The notes beneath the pieces are model-generated. The model made no database searches. It was given only the letters and a program-made list of their open reading frames with translations, and was not told the origin of the DNA. Below, in pieces: positions 34,938-43,864 of a stretch of 64,000 bases of DNA (position 1 is its first letter; every line of letters begins with the position of its first letter). Source of the stretch: Lentzea fradiae (GTDB lineage: Bacteria > Actinomycetota > Actinomycetes > Mycobacteriales > Pseudonocardiaceae); assembly GCF_900100955.1 (NCBI RefSeq), contig NZ_FNCC01000006.1, positions 124,001-188,000 of the forward strand. Reading direction: 5' to 3'. The position numbers and the translations under genes were made by a program.

Positions 34938-36215
34938 GTGCGTGTACTCATCATCGGAGCGGGAACCGGCGGCCTGTGCCTGGCGCAGGGGCTCAAGAAG
35001 GCCGGCGTGGACGTCGCGGTGTTCGAACGCGACCGCACGCCCCGCAGCATGCTGATCGGATACCGGGTCGGGATCAGTCCCGACGGCAGCAAAGCGCTGC
35101 ACAGTTGCTTACCCCCCGAGGTGTTCGACGAGTTCCTCCGCACCACGGCCCGGCCGCCCGTGCGGATCAACATGCGCACCGAGAAGTACAAGGAACTGCT
35201 GGTCGGAGACCTGCCGGAGCCGCTGGACGCGAGCCGCAGCGAGCAGTCCGTCAGCCGGATCGCGATGCGCTCGGCGCTGCTGGGCGGCCTCGACGACGTC
35301 GTGCGGTTCGACAAGACGTTCACCCACTTCACCCGCAACGACGACGGCACCGTCACCGCGTTCTTCGCCGACGGCACGTCCGAGAGCGGTGACGTGCTGG
35401 TGGGCGCGGACGGCGCGCAGTCCAAGGTGCGCAAGCAGTACCTGCCGCACGCCAAGGTCCTCGACAGCGGCATCACGTCGATCGCGGGCAAGCTGCCGCT
35501 CAACGACGAGACGGTCAAGCTGCTGCCCCCGCTGGCCGACGGCGCCGTCACGCTGCTGTTCGGGCCGCGCGGCGAGTTCGTGATCGTCCACGTGATGCGC
35601 TTCGACAACTCCGACGTCGAGGACGACTACATCATGTGGGGCTACACGGCCTCGCACGACAAATTCCCGGACATGAAGGGCATGAGCCAGCCGGAGCTCA
35701 AGCAGGTCGTGCTCGGCATGACCCCGGACGTGCACCCGAACCTGCGCAAGATGATCGCGCTGGCCATCCCCGAGACGGTGTTCCAGATCAAGATCCGCAC
35801 GTCGGAGCGGCTCAAGCCGTGGGCGCCGAGCAACGTCACGCTGATCGGCGACTCGGTGCACCTCATGACGCCCGGCCGCGGCATCGGCGCGAACACGGCG
35901 CTGCGCGACGCGGAGCTGTTGTGCCGCAAGCTCACCGAGGTCGCCCGCGGCAGCAAGGACGTCGTGCGGGCCATCGGCGAGTACGAGGACGAGATGCGCG
36001 TCTACGGCTTCGACGCCGTCGAAGCGTCGATGGAGCTGATGGACGGCAACAGCCTCGTCCACAAGCCGGTGATCGGCCGGGTCGCGTCGGCGTTCACCCG
36101 GACGGTCCTGCGCTTCACGAACTCCGTGCCCGTGCTCAAGCGCAAGATGCTCGCCGAGGACGCGCACGAGCGCGACCACGTAGATTTGCCGGATGAGGTC
36201 GTTCGCGCCGGGTGA
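34938..36215 (+). CDS. FAD-dependent monooxygenase (aromatic hydroxylase family)
   Basis: A 425-residue group A flavoprotein monooxygenase. GAGTGG in IIGAGTGGLCLAQGL binds the ADP of FAD, VLVGADGAQSKVR is the DG motif, and LIGDSVHLMTPGRGIGAN is the GD motif. The family hydroxylates aromatic or polyketide substrates with NAD(P)H and O2; the closest style is of tetracycline/anthracycline-type hydroxylases, but no biosynthetic cluster is present, so the substrate is unknown. GTG 34938 has GGGAGG upstream. Its end overlaps the DUF402 gene by 23 bases. Confidence 0.9.
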   Translation: MRVLIIGAGTGGLCLAQGLKKAGVDVAVFERDRTPRSMLIGYRVGISPDGSKALHSCLPPEVFDEFLRTTARPPVRINMRTEKYKELLVGDLPEPLDASRSEQSVSRIAMRSALLGGLDDVVRFDKTFTHFTRNDDGTVTAFFADGTSESGDVLVGADGAQSKVRKQYLPHAKVLDSGITSIAGKLPLNDETVKLLPPLADGAVTLLFGPRGEFVIVHVMRFDNSDVEDDYIMWGYTASHDKFPDMKGMSQPELKQVVLGMTPDVHPNLRKMIALAIPETVFQIKIRTSERLKPWAPSNVTLIGDSVHLMTPGRGIGANTALRDAELLCRKLTEVARGSKDVVRAIGEYEDEMRVYGFDAVEASMELMDGNSLVHKPVIGRVASAFTRTVLRFTNSVPVLKRKMLAEDAHERDHVDLPDEVVRAG

Positions 36216-36786
36216 GGTGGTCGTGCGGCGTGAGGTGCTGCACGGCGAGGTCTGGTCGGAGATGCCGACCAGGGTGGTCGTCGACGAGCCGGGGCTGCTC
36301 GCGGTGTTCGTGGAGCCGGGCACCCGGCTCACCTACCCCGCGCACCACCACCCGCACCCCTGGGACACCCCCGGCCGCGGCTTCTGGCGCGGTCACGGCA
36401 AGCTCATGCTGCACCGGCCCGGGGACGCCTACTCCGTCGACCTGTTCTGGAGGGGCGACGACCGGGTCTTCGCCAACTACTACCTGAACCTGCAGGCCCC
36501 CTACCGCCGCGTCGAGGACGGGTTCGAGACCCTCGACCACGCGCTCGACTACACCCTGGCCCCCGACGGCACCTGGGAGCAGCGCGACCTCGACGAGTTC
36601 GAGGAGCAGGTCGCGGCCGGCAAGTACTCGGCGGCCGAGGCCGAGGCGATCAGGGCGCAGGGCGTCACGATCGAGAAGATGCTGGCGTCCGGCGAGATCT
36701 GGTGGGACACGACCTGGGCGGACTGGCAGCCGCCCGCGGACTGGCACCTCCTCGCGGACAGCCTGCTCCCGGCGGACCGGCGGTGA
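36193..36786 (+). CDS. DUF402 domain-containing protein
   Basis: A 197-residue protein of the DUF402 (FomD-like) family, with WRGHGKLMLHRPGDAYSVDLFW and YLNLQAPYRRVEDGFETLDHALD, whose conserved Asp/Glu bind metal. FomD-type relatives hydrolyse nucleotidyl esters or nucleoside diphosphates. It overlaps the previous gene by 23 bases and the next by four (GTGA), so it belongs to a coupled run of genes. Confidence 0.9.
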   Translation: MRSFAPGEVVVRREVLHGEVWSEMPTRVVVDEPGLLAVFVEPGTRLTYPAHHHPHPWDTPGRGFWRGHGKLMLHRPGDAYSVDLFWRGDDRVFANYYLNLQAPYRRVEDGFETLDHALDYTLAPDGTWEQRDLDEFEEQVAAGKYSAAEAEAIRAQGVTIEKMLASGEIWWDTTWADWQPPADWHLLADSLLPADRR

Positions 36787-37370
36787 AGGTCCGTCCCCTG
36801 ACGTTCGACGCGCTCGTCGCCGAGGTCGTCGGCCGGGTCGGCGCGATGGACGGCCGGGTGCGCGTGCTCGTCGACGGTGCCCCCGCCGCGGAACCGGGCA
36901 GGCTCGCCGACGCCGTCGTGGAACCGTTGCGCGCACTGGGACGCGCCGTGCAGCGGGTGTCCACGCAGGACTTCCTGCGGCCCGCGTCGGTCCGGTTGGA
37001 GCACGGCCGCACCGACCCGTACTCCTACCGGCACGACTGGTTCGACTTCCACGGTCTGCGACGCGAGGTGCTCGACCCGGCGCTCGACGGCAAGGTGCTG
37101 CCGTCGCTGTGGAACGCGGCCACCGACCGCGCCAGCCGCGCCGAGTACGTCGACCTGCCGGAGAACGGCGTCGTCGTGGTCGACGGCACGCTGCTGCTCG
37201 ACCGGTGGCTGCCCGCCGAGCTGACCGTGCACCTGTGGCTCTCCCCCGGCGCCTTGAAGCGCAAGACCACCGAGCAGTGGACGCTGCCGGCGTTCGAGGA
37301 CTACGAGCCGGTCGCCGACCTCTTCGTGCGCTACGACCACCCGGAACGGCCTGGTCTCGTCGAGTCGTGA
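36783..37370 (+). CDS. Uridine-kinase-like protein with a degenerate P-loop
   Basis: A 195-residue protein resembling actinobacterial uridine/nucleoside kinase-like proteins, with QDFLRPASVRLEHGRTDPYSY, LRREVLDPAL and VVVVDGTLLLDRW (Walker-B-like). Where Walker A GxxxxGK(S/T) should be, residues 32-40 read GAPAAEPGR, without Lys-Ser/Thr. The protein may therefore bind a nucleotide weakly or not at all. GTG 36783 overlaps the DUF402 stop (GTGA). The function is uncertain. Confidence 0.8.
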   Translation: MKVRPLTFDALVAEVVGRVGAMDGRVRVLVDGAPAAEPGRLADAVVEPLRALGRAVQRVSTQDFLRPASVRLEHGRTDPYSYRHDWFDFHGLRREVLDPALDGKVLPSLWNAATDRASRAEYVDLPENGVVVVDGTLLLDRWLPAELTVHLWLSPGALKRKTTEQWTLPAFEDYEPVADLFVRYDHPERPGLVES

Positions 37371-37416
37371 ACCGCTCTGCCCGCCGCGGACATGAACGGG
37401 GCGGAGAGGAGGGTCC

Positions 37417-37962
37417 GTGACCGACGAAGAACTGTGGGGCGAGGTCCGGGCAGGCGGGGACGAGGCGTTCGGGCTGCTGTTCGAACGCCACGCCCAAGCC
37501 GTGTTCGCCTACTGCCTGCGCCGCACCGGCACGTGGGCGGTGGCCGAGGACATGGTGTCCGTGGTGTTCATGGAGACGTGGCGCAAACGGACGTCAGTGC
37601 GGGTCGAGGGGTCCCTGCTGCCGTGGCTCTACACCGTCGCGCTGGGCGCCACCCGCAACCACCAACGCGCTCGCAAGCGGTACAGGGCGGCGCTGGGCAG
37701 GGTCCCGGCGCAGCACGCCGACGACGACCACGCCGACGACGTGGCACGGCGGGTGGACGCGGAGACCAGGACCAGAGCGGTGATCGCCGAGCTGGAGAAG
37801 CTGCCTGCCGGGGACCGCGAGGTGCTGGAGATGTCCGCGTGGTCGGACCTGACCCAGCCGCAGATCGCCGAGGTGCTCGGCATTCCCGTCGGCACGGTGA
37901 AGTCCCGTCTTGCTCGCGCGCAACGCACCGTGCGTGGCGCTCTGGTGGAGGAGGTCCTGTGA
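37417..37962 (+). CDS. ECF-type RNA polymerase sigma factor
   Basis: A 181-residue sigma factor with the two ECF domains only. Sigma-2 covers about 15-85 (FGLLFERHAQAVFAYCLRRTG, AEDMVSVVFMETWRKR) and sigma-4 about 120-175 (LPAGDREVLEMSAWSDLTQPQIAEVLGIPVGTVKSRLARAQ). GTG 37417 follows GGAGAGGAGGG. The next gene overlaps by four bases (GTGA) and encodes a membrane protein with a cytoplasmic N-terminus, its likely anti-sigma partner. Confidence 0.94.
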   Translation: MTDEELWGEVRAGGDEAFGLLFERHAQAVFAYCLRRTGTWAVAEDMVSVVFMETWRKRTSVRVEGSLLPWLYTVALGATRNHQRARKRYRAALGRVPAQHADDDHADDVARRVDAETRTRAVIAELEKLPAGDREVLEMSAWSDLTQPQIAEVLGIPVGTVKSRLARAQRTVRGALVEEVL

Positions 37963-38675
37963 ACATCACGCCCGACGTCCCGCAACTGGACCCGCTGCGG
38001 GTGCAGGTCCGCAAGCACGCCCTGCTCACCGAGATCGACGAGAAGCCCTCGCGCCGCTGGTGGCGGATCGCCGTGCCCGCGACGACGCTGGTCGCCGCGG
38101 CCGCGGCGGTCATGGTGCTGTGGACGCCGACGAACCCGAACGCCTCCGCGTCCTGGTCTGCGGAGCCCAGAGCACCTGGCGCGGACACCGAGGCGGCGGT
38201 GGCGGACTGCCGGACGATGATCGAGGAGCACGACCGCCGCGAGAAGCCGGCGAACTTCCCCGCCGCGCCCACCGAGGTCTCGGTCGTCGACCAGCGGGGG
38301 ATCATGACGCTGGCGCTGTTCACCGGTCCGCAGAGCGAGCTGCTGTGCCGGCACGTCCAGGGCGGTCGCGCGAGCCTCACCGGCAGCGGGCGCGCGGAGG
38401 GCCTGGAACCGCTCGGCGACGAGCTGTTCCGGTCGTTCGGCGCGAGCACGCACTCGGAGCGGGACGGGAGCGACGCGATGCGGATCTTCCGCGGCGAGGT
38501 GAGCGGGCAGGTCGGCAAGGCGGTGGTCGAGACGGAGAACGGGCTGGAGGTGACCGCGACCATCGGCGACGGCTGGCTGATCGCGTGGTGGCCGGGGAAG
38601 GAGGACGCGAAGCTCGTCAGGCTGTACGACCGCCAGGGCACCGAGATCGGGACCGCACCGGCCGGGATTCGGTAG
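37959..38675 (+). CDS. Single-pass membrane protein, likely anti-sigma partner of the ECF factor
   Basis: A 238-residue protein. A cytoplasmic N-terminus of about 36 residues (LDPLRVQVRKHALLTEIDEKPSRRWW) precedes one membrane helix (about 38-58), then a 175-residue extracytoplasmic domain with two Cys. This is the layout of actinobacterial CU044_5270-like or anti-sigma-type partners encoded after ECF factors, though no zinc-binding ASD motif is seen. The start at GTG 37959 overlaps the sigma stop, with GGAGGAGG just before it, so expression is coupled. Confidence 0.82.
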   Translation: MNITPDVPQLDPLRVQVRKHALLTEIDEKPSRRWWRIAVPATTLVAAAAAVMVLWTPTNPNASASWSAEPRAPGADTEAAVADCRTMIEEHDRREKPANFPAAPTEVSVVDQRGIMTLALFTGPQSELLCRHVQGGRASLTGSGRAEGLEPLGDELFRSFGASTHSERDGSDAMRIFRGEVSGQVGKAVVETENGLEVTATIGDGWLIAWWPGKEDAKLVRLYDRQGTEIGTAPAGIR

Positions 38676-38685
38676 GCTGCGAGGC

Positions 38686-38970
38686 ATGTGGCGGCCGGAG
38701 ACCAAGCAGCGGGCGATGCTCGTGCTCGCGGTCTTCCTGCCCGCCCTCTACGCCTTCACGCTGTTCTCGTCACCGACCGAGGTCGTCGCGGCCGTGACCG
38801 CGCTCGCCCTCACGTTGGTCGTCCTGGTCGCGCTGGTGCCGCTCTCGGCGGCACCGGCGCGGTCGCTCTCGATCCGCGAACGAGCCCAGCGCACGGCACA
38901 GCTGCGCCTGCGGAACCCCGACGCCGCGGGCAGGGCCCGTCCTCGAGCACCGGGATGCCGGACGTTCTGA
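38686..38970 (+). CDS. DUF6412 small membrane protein
   Basis: A 94-residue protein with two membrane helices (about 10-28 and 33-54) and a basic tail (RSLSIRERAQRTAQLRLRNP). Its position directly before a short YidC matches the DUF6412 family, a small protein usually found with this insertase. ATG 38686 follows GAGG; TAGGCT (38673-38678) ends eight bases upstream. The end overlaps the probable YidC start. Confidence 0.82.
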   Translation: MWRPETKQRAMLVLAVFLPALYAFTLFSSPTEVVAAVTALALTLVVLVALVPLSAAPARSLSIRERAQRTAQLRLRNPDAAGRARPRAPGCRTF

Positions 38971-39623
38971 CACGTCCCCAATCCCAACTCAAGACGGAGA
39001 ACCCACCCTTGTTCGCTGACCTGGGCGCCGCCCTGGCGAGCTTCGGCACGCCCGCGCTCGCCATCGTCGTGTTCACCATCGTCGTGCGGCTCGCGCTGCA
39101 CCCGCTCTACCGCGCCGCGGTCAGGGGTGAGCTGGCCAAGGCCAAGCTCGAACCGGAGATCAGGAAGCTGCGGGAGAAGCACGGGAAGGACCTCGTCCGG
39201 CTCTCGGAGGAGTCGCAGAAGGTCTACCAGCGCAACGGCGTCTCGATGTTCGCCGGACTGCTGCCGATGCTCGCCACCATCCCGTTCTTCATGGTCGTCT
39301 ACCAGGTCGTCACGACCCCCAACCCGTTGTTGGACGGTACTTTTCTGGGAGTTTCACTAAGCGCTCATTTCCTGAGCACTTTCGCCTGGGCGTTCTTCCT
39401 GCTGTTCGGGCTGCTCGCCGTGGTCGCCTGTCTGACCGTGAAGTGGCAGCAGTCGCGGATGACCACGCCCACCCCGGGGTTCCTGGGCTGGCTGGTCAAG
39501 GTGCTGCCGTTCGGCACGATCCTCGTGGCGGCCTACCTGCCGCTCGCCGCCGGGCTGTACCTGCTCACCACGACGACGTGGACGATCGCGGAACGGGCGC
39601 TGCTCTACCGCATCCTGAGCTGA
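38955..39623 (+). CDS. YidC/Oxa1-family membrane insertase (short form)
   Basis: About 222 residues, or 204 if TTG 39009 is used, which has GGAG about ten bases before it. Five membrane segments are visible. The first ends in IVVRLALHPLYRAAVRGE, containing the conserved intramembrane Arg and the start of the coiled C1 loop (LAKAKLEPEIRKLREKHGKD). The large periplasmic domain of Gram-negative YidC is absent. It inserts membrane proteins and helps fold them. It is shorter than the housekeeping YidC near oriC, so it is a second copy. The end overlaps the convergent PucR gene by 19 bases. Confidence 0.88.
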   Translation: MPDVLTRPQSQLKTENPPLFADLGAALASFGTPALAIVVFTIVVRLALHPLYRAAVRGELAKAKLEPEIRKLREKHGKDLVRLSEESQKVYQRNGVSMFAGLLPMLATIPFFMVVYQVVTTPNPLLDGTFLGVSLSAHFLSTFAWAFFLLFGLLAVVACLTVKWQQSRMTTPTPGFLGWLVKVLPFGTILVAAYLPLAAGLYLLTTTTWTIAERALLYRILS

Positions 39624-41113
39624 AGCTGGGCGACGAGCCGCACGAGCGGGTCGTCCAGGTCGAGGTCGATGCGCCTGAGCCGGTACCGCAACGTGTTCGG
39701 GTGGACGTGCAGCCGTTCCGCGGCGGCGCGCACGTCCCCCAGCGCGTCGAGGTAGGCGAGCAGCGACTTGGCCAGCTCGGGGTCGAGCGCGTCGATGCGC
39801 GGGTCCCGGATGCGCGGGTTGTCCTGCAGCAGAGCCAGGATCTCGCTCACCAGGACCTGGGAGCGGACGTCCGCGAGCGTCGCCACCTCGGCGTCGAGGT
39901 CGCGGGCGAGCGCGTCCAGCACGCGTTCGGCCTCCTGCCGGGAGACCTGCGCCTCGTCCAGGGTGGACACCGTCGAGCCCACCGCCGCCTGCACGCGCGT
40001 GTGCAGGTGGCGCCGGGCCGTGGCGACGATCTCCTTGGTGAGGCTGAGGAGCTGGGCGTTCGGGGCGAGGTCCGGCAGCAGCACGTAGGTGCGTCCGCCG
40101 GACTCGCTCACCAGCGCGCTGCGCCGGTACGCCGCCGCGTGCACGGAGATCAGGCCGGTCATCTCGGCGAGCCGCAGCTCGTGCTCGCTGCGGTCGACCT
40201 CGCCGCCGCGCAGCGCGAACACCACGACGGCGGCGGGTTTGCCGGGGTCGGCGCCGATCTGGCCCGCGACGGTGGCGGCGTCCATCCGGCCGGAGAGCAG
40301 GGCCGCGAGCAGGTTCTCGCGGAACCTCGACGTGGGCTGGTTGCGCTGCTGGATCAGGTGCGGGGCGGTGACGCGGGCGGCGCCGAGCAACGCCCGTTCG
40401 GCCTGCTCGTTCAACGGCTGGTCGCCCTCCTGCACCCAGATCGTGCCGAGCGGCTGCTTGCCCGCGTGGATGCCGACGGCGAGACGGCGGCGGATGCCGA
40501 GCTCGGGGCGTTCGTCGATGCGCACGACCTCCTCGCCCGAGCGCAGCAGGTTGTAGACGCCCCACTCGCGCAGCATCTTCAGGTACGGCTCCGGGCCCTG
40601 ACGGCCGAGGATGGACAGCCTGCGCAGCTCGTCGACCTCGTCGGACGACCGCGAGTAGGCGAGCACGCGGCTCGCGGTGTCCTCGATGCTCACGATGCCG
40701 CCGGTCAGCGTGGCGATCGTCTGGGCGAGCGCGAACAGGTCGCCGAGGACCTCGCCGTCGTCGGTCGTCGTCTGCAGGACGCCCTTGGCGAGCGCCTCCA
40801 GGTGGCCCCAGCGGACCTCCGTCCCGACCTCCAGCAGCGCCACGCCCGCGTCGACGGCGGCCTGTTCGAGCGCCGGGGACGACTCCTTGACAGCGACGGC
40901 GGCGGCCTTGGCCCGTCCGGCGGCTCTGACCAGGGGCAACGCGGCCCGGCCACGGGCTCCGATGACCAGCGCGAGGTCACCGGCGGCCACGTCCGGCGGG
41001 TCGTCCGGGTCCACGATCACGACGTCGCGCACCTCGACCTCCAGGCCGTGCGGCGCGACCTGCAGCTCCACCAGCGGGTCGCCCAGCGCGATCAGGAGGT
41101 GCCGCAGGCTCAT
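39605..41113 (-). CDS. PucR-family regulator of proline catabolism
   Basis: A 502-residue regulator. An N-terminal PucR purine-catabolism-type domain covers about 5-125, a GGDEF-like middle domain about 150-390, and the C-terminal PucR helix-turn-helix reads RAAAERLHVHPNTLRYRLRRIDL. ATG 41113 is chosen so that the protein begins MSLRHLLIALGDP, as in the family. It diverges from pruA and putB; in actinobacteria such PucR proteins activate proline dehydrogenase and P5C dehydrogenase in response to proline. The 111-base gap between it and pruA should hold its target. Confidence 0.9.
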   Translation of the reverse strand: MSLRHLLIALGDPLVELQVAPHGLEVEVRDVVIVDPDDPPDVAAGDLALVIGARGRAALPLVRAAGRAKAAAVAVKESSPALEQAAVDAGVALLEVGTEVRWGHLEALAKGVLQTTTDDGEVLGDLFALAQTIATLTGGIVSIEDTASRVLAYSRSSDEVDELRRLSILGRQGPEPYLKMLREWGVYNLLRSGEEVVRIDERPELGIRRRLAVGIHAGKQPLGTIWVQEGDQPLNEQAERALLGAARVTAPHLIQQRNQPTSRFRENLLAALLSGRMDAATVAGQIGADPGKPAAVVVFALRGGEVDRSEHELRLAEMTGLISVHAAAYRRSALVSESGGRTYVLLPDLAPNAQLLSLTKEIVATARRHLHTRVQAAVGSTVSTLDEAQVSRQEAERVLDALARDLDAEVATLADVRSQVLVSEILALLQDNPRIRDPRIDALDPELAKSLLAYLDALGDVRAAAERLHVHPNTLRYRLRRIDLDLDDPLVRLVAQLQLRMR

Positions 41114-41224
41114 GCTGTCCGATCGTACATCCGGGACGGTGAATCTTGGCGGTTCGCACAACGGACGGTGCCGCGCGCGGACCTACGGTGTGCGTACCGA
41201 CGCTGACTTAACGAGGAGTTGCGA

Positions 41225-42850
<1,626 letters not shown>

Positions 42851-42874
42851 CACCCAGGCCCTGCAGAAGTGAGG

Positions 42875-42909
42875 GGAACGTCCCCGCGTCACGAACGCGG
42901 GGACGTTCC
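42875..42909 (+). terminator. Strong hairpin between pruA and proline dehydrogenase
   Basis: GGAACGTCCCCGCGT (42875-42889) pairs perfectly with ACGCGGGGACGTTCC (42895-42909) around the loop CACGA. It lies between two genes of one pathway, so it may be a partial terminator or a processing/stability element that sets their ratio. Confidence 0.8.
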
Positions 42910-42940
42910 TCCCACCTCGCACACCCCGAGGACGTGAACC

Positions 42941-43864
42941 ATGTTGCGCTCCAGCCTCCTCCTGGCGTCCCGCAGCGCGGGTGCCCGCAAGCTCGTCGAG
43001 TCGGCGCCGCTGACCCGGCCCGTCGTCGAGCGGTTCGTCGCCGGGTCCGATGTGGACGCGGCGATCCGCGCCACGGCCGAGGTCCTCGGCGACGGTCGCC
43101 TGGTGACCCTGGACCACCTCGGTGAGGACACCGTCGAGGAGTCGCAGGCCGACGCCACCGTCGAGGCGTACCTGACGCTGCTGGCGCGGCTGGAGGCGCA
43201 AGGGCTCACCGAGGGCGCCGAGGTGTCGGTCAAGCTGTCCGCCGTCGGCCAGTCGCTGCCGGTGGACGGCGAGAAGATCGCGCTGGAGAACGCCCGTCGC
43301 ATCTGTGCCGCCGCCGCTGTCGTCGGCACGACCGTGACGCTGGACATGGAGGACCACACCACCACGGATTCCACGCTGGGCATCCTGCGCGAGCTGCGCG
43401 TGGACTTCCCGTGGGTCGGCGCGGTGTTGCAGGCGTACCTCAAGCGCACCGAGCAGGACTGCCGCGACCTGGCGCACTCCGGTTCGCGCGTGCGGCTGTG
43501 CAAGGGCGCGTACCAGGAGCCCGCTTCCGTTGCGTACCAGGACAAGCACGACGTCGACCTGTCGTACGTGCGCTGCCTCAAGGTCCTCATGGAGGGCAAG
43601 GGCTACCCGATGGTGGCCTCGCACGACCCGCGCCTGATCGCGATCGCCGCCGACCTCGCCTCGCGACGCGCCAAGGACACCTACGAGTTCCAGATGCTGT
43701 ACGGCATCCGGCCCGAGGAGCAGCGGCGCATCGCCGCCGAGGGCAACCGGATGCGCGTCTACGTCCCGTACGGCGACGAGTGGTACGGCTACTTCATGCG
43801 GCGCCTCGCGGAGCGTCCCGCCAACGTCGCGTTCTTCGTGCGGTCGCTGCTCACGACCAGCTGA
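42941..43864 (+). CDS. putB: Proline dehydrogenase
   Basis: A 307-residue monofunctional FAD-dependent proline dehydrogenase, first step of proline catabolism. It shows the beta/alpha-barrel blocks VSVKLSAVGQSLP, VTLDMEDHTTTDSTL, AVLQAYLKRTEQD, VRLCKGAYQEP, FQMLYGIRPEEQRR and VYVPYGDEWYGYFMRRLAERP, the last holding the Arg pair that binds the proline carboxylate. It transfers electrons from proline to the quinone pool. It lies 90 bases after pruA, beyond a strong hairpin. Its last 14 bases overlap the convergent STAND-TPR gene. Confidence 0.95.
   Translation: MLRSSLLLASRSAGARKLVESAPLTRPVVERFVAGSDVDAAIRATAEVLGDGRLVTLDHLGEDTVEESQADATVEAYLTLLARLEAQGLTEGAEVSVKLSAVGQSLPVDGEKIALENARRICAAAAVVGTTVTLDMEDHTTTDSTLGILRELRVDFPWVGAVLQAYLKRTEQDCRDLAHSGSRVRLCKGAYQEPASVAYQDKHDVDLSYVRCLKVLMEGKGYPMVASHDPRLIAIAADLASRRAKDTYEFQMLYGIRPEEQRRIAAEGNRMRVYVPYGDEWYGYFMRRLAERPANVAFFVRSLLTTS

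Noticed and set aside
34938-36215. Secondary-metabolite biosynthetic cluster around the flavin monooxygenase
   Set aside because: Neighbours are DUF402, kinase-like, sigma factor and YidC genes; no PKS, NRPS or terpene synthase is present.
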